A DNA stretch of 64,000 bases from positions 134,189,753-134,253,752 of the forward strand of contig NC_081185.1 in the NCBI RefSeq assembly GCF_029867415.1, read 5' to 3'. Below are positions 59,826 to 64,000 of the stretch, in pieces. The notes beneath the pieces were generated by a model. The model saw only the letters and a list, made by a program, of their open reading frames with translations, was not told the origin of the DNA and made no database searches. This DNA comes from Vicia villosa (Eukaryota > Streptophyta > Magnoliopsida > Fabales > Fabaceae). A program made the translations under genes and the position numbers. The number at the start of each line of letters is the position of its first letter. The first letter of the stretch is position 1.

Positions 59826-60626
59826 TATGTTGTTTAAATGTAAAGTACAACCTCTTTGTGTGTAATATTGAAAAGTCATGAGTAAAATAATGCACTAATT
59901 TTTTTAGATGCAGGAAAGCAAAAGGTAAAAGAATAAGATATGCTATAAATTGAAAAAATGACTCGAATAAAAACAATGTTGACTCTTCAAGAACTATACT
60001 CTACCATACAAAAGGAAGGAATTAGACTATGCCAAACGTGTCAAATCACTCGCACACAATACTTAAGTGTTCAAGTTTCTAAGTGTCGTAATGATGACAT
60101 ATTCGAAAAGATGTTTGAAGTAGCGAATTCCCAAAACATTGAGACGTCTCCCTTTTGCTCTCCTGAACGTAAACACCAGAGTAGTCGGCAGCCGAGGCTA
60201 AAGTAGCAAGCCCTTGCCTTGCTAAGCACAAACACGAGCTTGAGGAGTTACTATTCTGGGCTGACCATAGCGACCCTAACCGACCACTTTGAAGGAATTG
60301 TAATCCTTTCAGAACCAATTTAGCATGCGAGGACTCTCCTCAAGGTGATCACAAATAATCTTAACTGCATTCACATCCAACGACTTTCCACAATTTACTC
60401 CTAACAAATAAAAAAATTGTTATTTCTTCTCTACTATATATAGAGAAGACGCCAAGTTCAAGCACTCAATTTCAATTCACTCTTCTCTCTTACATAATGA
60501 CTTGAGTGTTAGAGTGCTATCCTTATAGATGAGCCATTTCTCCACTGCACCTAAAATTTAAATCTTCCGTTACCACCGCTCCTTACTCCATACCGCTTCT
60601 TTTTCCATTTTTGATTTTAGATTTTA

Positions 60627-60715
<89 letters not shown>

Positions 60716-61150
60716 TATATATAATATTTGTCTTATCTACTTAGAAAAAGTTGGCTAATATGTTGATAAAATGTCCAGTAAAATATTCATAGACAAAACT
60801 AGTCATATTTTCCAAAACAATATGATCTATAAAATCAAGCTTTGCATGGTTATTTTTGCGTGCAGTGTATGATTTTCCCAGGTGACGGATGTACGAGACT
60901 GTCCCATGTTCAACTTGATTTTTTTTTTCTTCTTTTCTATTTCACAGCGTTTTCGTATGTGTACTATTTTTCAGTTCATTCTTCCATAAAATTAATCGTT
61001 CAAGTTAGCTTAAGTGTAATCATGGAACATAGGCAAAATGTTGAATGTAAAGTGTTTTTGTTTACTATTTCTGATACTTCTAATATTATTGTAGACCACT
61101 TCTTTCTAGTTTCTTTAAACCTAATTAGGTGTATTGTTGTTTTCAACAAA
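59826..61150. other. Intergenic; LTR-like stretch and (TA)n
   Basis: Sequence at about 60040-60600 has a TATATATAGAGAAG box followed by leader-like text and may be an LTR fragment; paired ends were not found. A (TA)n run fills about 60629-60711. No gene is supported. Confidence 0.4.
60629..60711. repeat. (TA)n microsatellite
   Basis: About 80 bp of TA dinucleotides; the sequence just after it (AATTATATATATAAT) is also AT palindromic. Confidence 0.9.
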
Positions 61151-61169
61151 CAATAAGAATACTTCTAAT

Positions 61170-61264
61170 GGCATTTCTTATGGCTACCGGTAGCTGGACT
61201 GTAATGGCATTTCTTATGCCTTGTTTTATTAATAAAGTCTTTATTCTTTTGGCTGTTCAAAAAA
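61170..61264 (+). mobile_element. 5'-truncated LINE/SINE-type insertion with 18-bp target duplication
   Basis: A 95-bp insert ending in GGCTGTTC plus a poly(A) run, flanked by direct copies of AATAAGAATACTTCTAAT (61152-61169 and 61265-61282). A long duplication and an A-tail are the signature of target-primed reverse transcription. The insert is only the 3' tail of its parent element. Confidence 0.7.
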
Positions 61265-61789
61265 AATAAGAATACTTCTAATTGTAATAATGAAATTTCT
61301 GGTTGAAAAGCTCGACAAAAACAGCAATAGTAGGCTTTGGTTTTCTTCCAATACAAAAACAAACGTACAGATTTTGGATATATAGTCCAATTTGGATGTG
61401 GGACTCACCTGAACTATGAGCAATTTGAAATTGCAAATTTACCCATTTAGTGTATCTATGGTAAACCGTACATACAAACCATGTGTACACAACACAAGTG
61501 ACTGCTAGCTTTGTAGACTTTTGATCCCTAAAAGAAAAACATCATGTCTCGTTTTAACTCTAGTGCTTTTTCATGGTGGGCATTGCAATTGCCAATTGAT
61601 ATATGACATAGTTAAATAAGAAGGTAGTACGAAATTATTCTATACGTTTTATTTCAATGCTTAATGACTCTCCCTCACATACTTATATTCACAATCCTAT
61701 ATATATCCTGTCGATTTGAAATATTTTCCACTTTAAAATCTCAAATGTTTTTTATTAATTATAAAATCTAAGAAGAAACGGATTGATTA

Positions 61790-62132
61790 TTTGATTTTTT
61801 TTTAAAAAAATAATCATGTATTAAAAGAAATTACGCAAATAATTATGTTTCGGAGAAAATTACGCAAATAATCAGGTTTCAGAAATCTTTTACACTAAGG
61901 TGCATCTGAGAAGGCTTTTTCACTTTTACTTTGCCCTAGGCGCCATTTGACATGGCACATTCTGTACAACAAGTCATGTCATATGACGTCTCCATTCATT
62001 TTTTAGGAGGAGGAGTCATCTCATATGACTCCTCCTTGTATATGTGTTTTCTATAAATAATACTCCCTCTTTCTCCACCATTCTTCACACTTTCTCACTA
62101 AATCTTCTTATTTCCTCCCAAATTTTATCATC
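61790..62132 (+). mobile_element. Candidate end region of a Mutator-like PMD element (runs past the window)
   Basis: Repeated ACGCAAATAAT(C/T) phrases around 61825-61885 and a fold-back GGAGGAGTCATCTCATATG with its inverse ATGACTCCTCC (about 62009-62036) resemble the end regions of PMD-bearing Mutator-like elements in legumes. TATA (CTATAAATAA, 62051) leads the small ORF that follows. The opposite end is outside the window. Confidence 0.45.
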
Positions 62133-62435
62133 ATGGCTTCTGAGATTTTCACAAGAGATGGGTATGTATTTTTCTCGGCCGTCAAACCTCCGATTAAAAT
62201 AAAATTTTGGCACATCCATTCCATGAAGTGTCTTAAGAGAGAGTTGAAACGCTGGTTAGACGGGGACATCCCAACGGACGAAGAAATTAGAAGAATCCAG
62301 AGAAGAAGAACCGCCACCTCACTTGCAACTGGAACGTCTCGCACTTGGTTGGAGGAAGTTGAAAGAGACAGAGACGTAATGATGATGATGATGCACGGTT
62401 CTGATGACATTGTTTTGGTGCTTGTAATTTCTTAG
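62133..62435 (+). CDS. Small hypothetical protein in the Mutator-like region
   Basis: A 100-residue frame starting MASEIFTRDGYVFFSAVKPP, with a basic centre (KRELKRW, RRIQRRRTATS) and a run of methionines near the end. A TATA box (62051) and an 80-bp leader rich in CT precede it. I do not recognise the family. Its place beside a MuDR transposase and a PMD gene suggests it belongs to the transposon. Confidence 0.45.
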   Translation: MASEIFTRDGYVFFSAVKPPIKIKFWHIHSMKCLKRELKRWLDGDIPTDEEIRRIQRRRTATSLATGTSRTWLEEVERDRDVMMMMMHGSDDIVLVLVIS

Positions 62436-62585
62436 ATATTTTATCGTGTTGTTGACGTTTTTTTATCCGATGTATGTGTTGTTTTTAAATCGTTATATCA
62501 TTTTATTTTTAAGAATCGTATGTGTTGTAACAAATGTTAATAAAAAAGACATGTTTAGATCTTAAAAGAAGTGTGCATACAAATT

Positions 62586-63200
62586 TCAATTTGTTGAACC
62601 ACTAGCACGAGTGGGACAATTTTTTGTATTGTGTCCGACTTGACGACATAAACCACACTTTCTTTCTAGTTTGTCAAGCTCGTCCATTTCAGTTGTGATA
62701 CGCTTGCTTTTGGGACGACCCTTTTTATTTCTCCGCATTTGGTCGTTGTGCCAAACAATTCCCCCCTTGTACGCAGGCCAATAATACTCTTTGCTACCAC
62801 TGCAAAGTCATTGTTGTATACGTGGAGCAAGGTCTCAGACTTGTAAATGGGAGACAGAAATGTTAATGCATCTAAGTGAGAATCGGCACATGCTGCAATG
62901 ACATGGGAGCAAGGCATACGAAATGTTTGACTTTCTGCAATCGCACCAGCGTTCTTCTAGTAGAACCCTATACTCTTGTCTTGGTAGCCCTTTGTTGTGA
63001 TCGATTGTCTCTTTGACCATGAAATTCTGGTTATGTCGGTCAAACCTTGTAACCATATGTGTGTTGGCCTTCACACCTTCTACCTTGATAAATCTTATGC
63101 AACATTCACTCCACAATTGTCCAGCTCGTAACACCGCGTCCCATCTTTCACCTATTTGTGCAAACAACGAAGTCATCCTAAAATATGTTGATTTTACCAT
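62586..63200 (-). pseudogene. MuDR-type transposase remnant (C-terminal SWIM and CCHC fingers)
   Basis: Minus-strand reading: SLFAQIGERWDAVLRAGQLW, HMVTRFDRHNQNFMVKETID, EYRVLLEERWCDCRK, then in another frame MPCSHVIAACAD and FLSPIYKSETLLHVYNNDF, and finally a CCHC knuckle CGLCRQVGHNTKNC before the stop at 62586. These are the SWIM zinc finger and C-terminal parts of MuDR transposases. The catalytic DDE core is missing and at least two frameshifts are present, so it is dead. Confidence 0.8.
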
Positions 63201-63298
63201 AGCGGTTACAACGAAGCCATCCTAAAACAACGAAGACATGTGTGTGTCATGCATGCAACTACAACCACCCCTTTAAATTTATCATCTCAACACTCCCC

Positions 63299-63306
63299 TA
63301 TAAATA
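63299..63306 (+). promoter_or_regulatory. TATA box of the terminal PMD gene
   Basis: CTATAAATATA about 100 bp upstream of the ATG at 63402. Confidence 0.6.
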
Positions 63307-63401
63307 TACTTGTTTGATTTTGTTATTCATCATCAATTCTAACACTCTCTACTACACACTCTCTTACAATCTCATATATCATTTCTATCAAACTTTAAAT
63401 T

Positions 63402-64000
63402 ATGGCTCTTCTCTCCATGGGCGATAAACATAGAGGCACAATAGAAAACATTATCGCATATGTAAGTTTTACATATTCATTTGTATATTTTACATATATT
63501 AATTTACATATTCGTTTACATATTCATTTATTTATTCATTTATTTGTTTAGGATGCGTCGAGATTTCGATGTCGTGGACACGGTTTTATGTCTCCCGATT
63601 CGCTTATCATACCATATCTACAACAACCCGGTTTTGGACATGTTATAAACATTACAAACACCACGATTGATACGAGGTTCATACTTGTAGTGTTAAAAAG
63701 ATGGAAACCTGAAACACACACGTTTCATCTCCCCATTGGTGAATGTACCGTCACCTTAGAAGATGTGTATATGTTGTTGGGTCTCCCTATTGACAGTAAT
63801 GAGGTGAATGGTCCAGTTCAACTACCCAATGCTCTATGTGAGAAATCGTTGGGTAGAAATATGTTAGGTCAAGTTGATGCGAAGGGTCAAGGTATTTTTC
63901 TATCCCAACTTAAGACACATTATGAGAGTCTTCAATTGAATGAACACTCAACCGAGGAACAAAAAATAGTAAAAGCTATAAATTACATTATGATATTGTT
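63402..64000 (+). CDS. MAIN-like plant mobile domain gene, 5' part (continues past the window)
   Basis: Exon 1 (63402-63461) encodes MALLSMGDKHRGTIENIIAY. A GT-AG intron follows, and exon 2 starts at 63552 and stays open to the window end. Exon 2 shows PMD motifs: RFILVVLKRWKPETHTFHLP, IGECTVTLEDVYMLLGLPI. Related plant proteins are often named serine/threonine-protein phosphatase 7 long-form homologues, although no phosphatase domain is present here. It is divergent from the MuDR remnant, about 200 bp apart, the layout of PMD-carrying Mutator-like elements. No defect is seen in the visible part. Confidence 0.8.

Overview
This is a plant nuclear window. The best clue to its origin is a pair of complete legumin A-type seed storage protein genes with the classic four-exon, three-intron structure and legumin-box promoters. 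Their sequence is closest to legumins of the pea/vetch tribe (Fabeae), and the dense transposon nesting fits the large, repeat-rich genomes of that tribe. The species call is an inference.

Layout. 1-5.3 kb: repeats (a truncated hAT-type MITE, LTR-retroelement remnant, CACTA-like element). 5.4-7.2 kb: legumin gene on the minus strand. 9.2-13.2 kb: TOM1-like (TOL) VHS/GAT trafficking gene on the minus strand, with a hAT-type MITE in its large first intron. 14-22.3 kb: decayed transposons (LTR-like sequence, a ~178-bp tandem repeat, hAT transposase remnant, two Ty3/gypsy pol remnants, an 843-bp hAT MITE with intact target duplication and a tRNA-like core, a Stowaway-like MITE). 22.9-24.6 kb: second legumin gene on the plus strand, head-to-head with the first. 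25.6-45.2 kb: a four-layer nest. A (TA)n microsatellite is split by a hAT-type MITE. That MITE is split by a Mutator-like element carrying a plant mobile domain (PMD, MAIN-like) gene. The PMD gene is split, inside its coding sequence, by a 15.6-kb Tat-clade Ty3/gypsy retrotransposon with apparently identical 969-bp LTRs. The retrotransposon itself carries two antisense genes, one of which is a five-exon PMD/coiled-coil gene with an uninterrupted reading frame. 46.9-54.3 kb: another hAT MITE and a U-box/ARM E3 ubiquitin ligase gene (PUB4-like) with an unusual repeat-expanded linker. 55.1-59.8 kb: an LTR retroelement with a 5-bp target duplication whose interior is a mosaic of captured, intron-free host gene pieces (ribonucleotide reductase large subunit, YTH domain, TPR protein), itself interrupted by a solo LTR. 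61.8-64 kb: a Mutator-like region with a small ORF, a decayed MuDR transposase and the 5' part of another PMD gene running off the window.

Four ordinary host genes are supported: two legumins, TOL and PUB4-like. Almost everything else is mobile DNA. The most unusual system is the PMD family riding on both a DNA transposon and an LTR retrotransposon at one locus, with the retrotransposon copy keeping an antisense, spliced, apparently functional PMD gene while its own pol is broken. Exon boundaries, target duplications and terminal repeats were read by eye from the sequence. Family names rest on recognised motifs, not on a database search.
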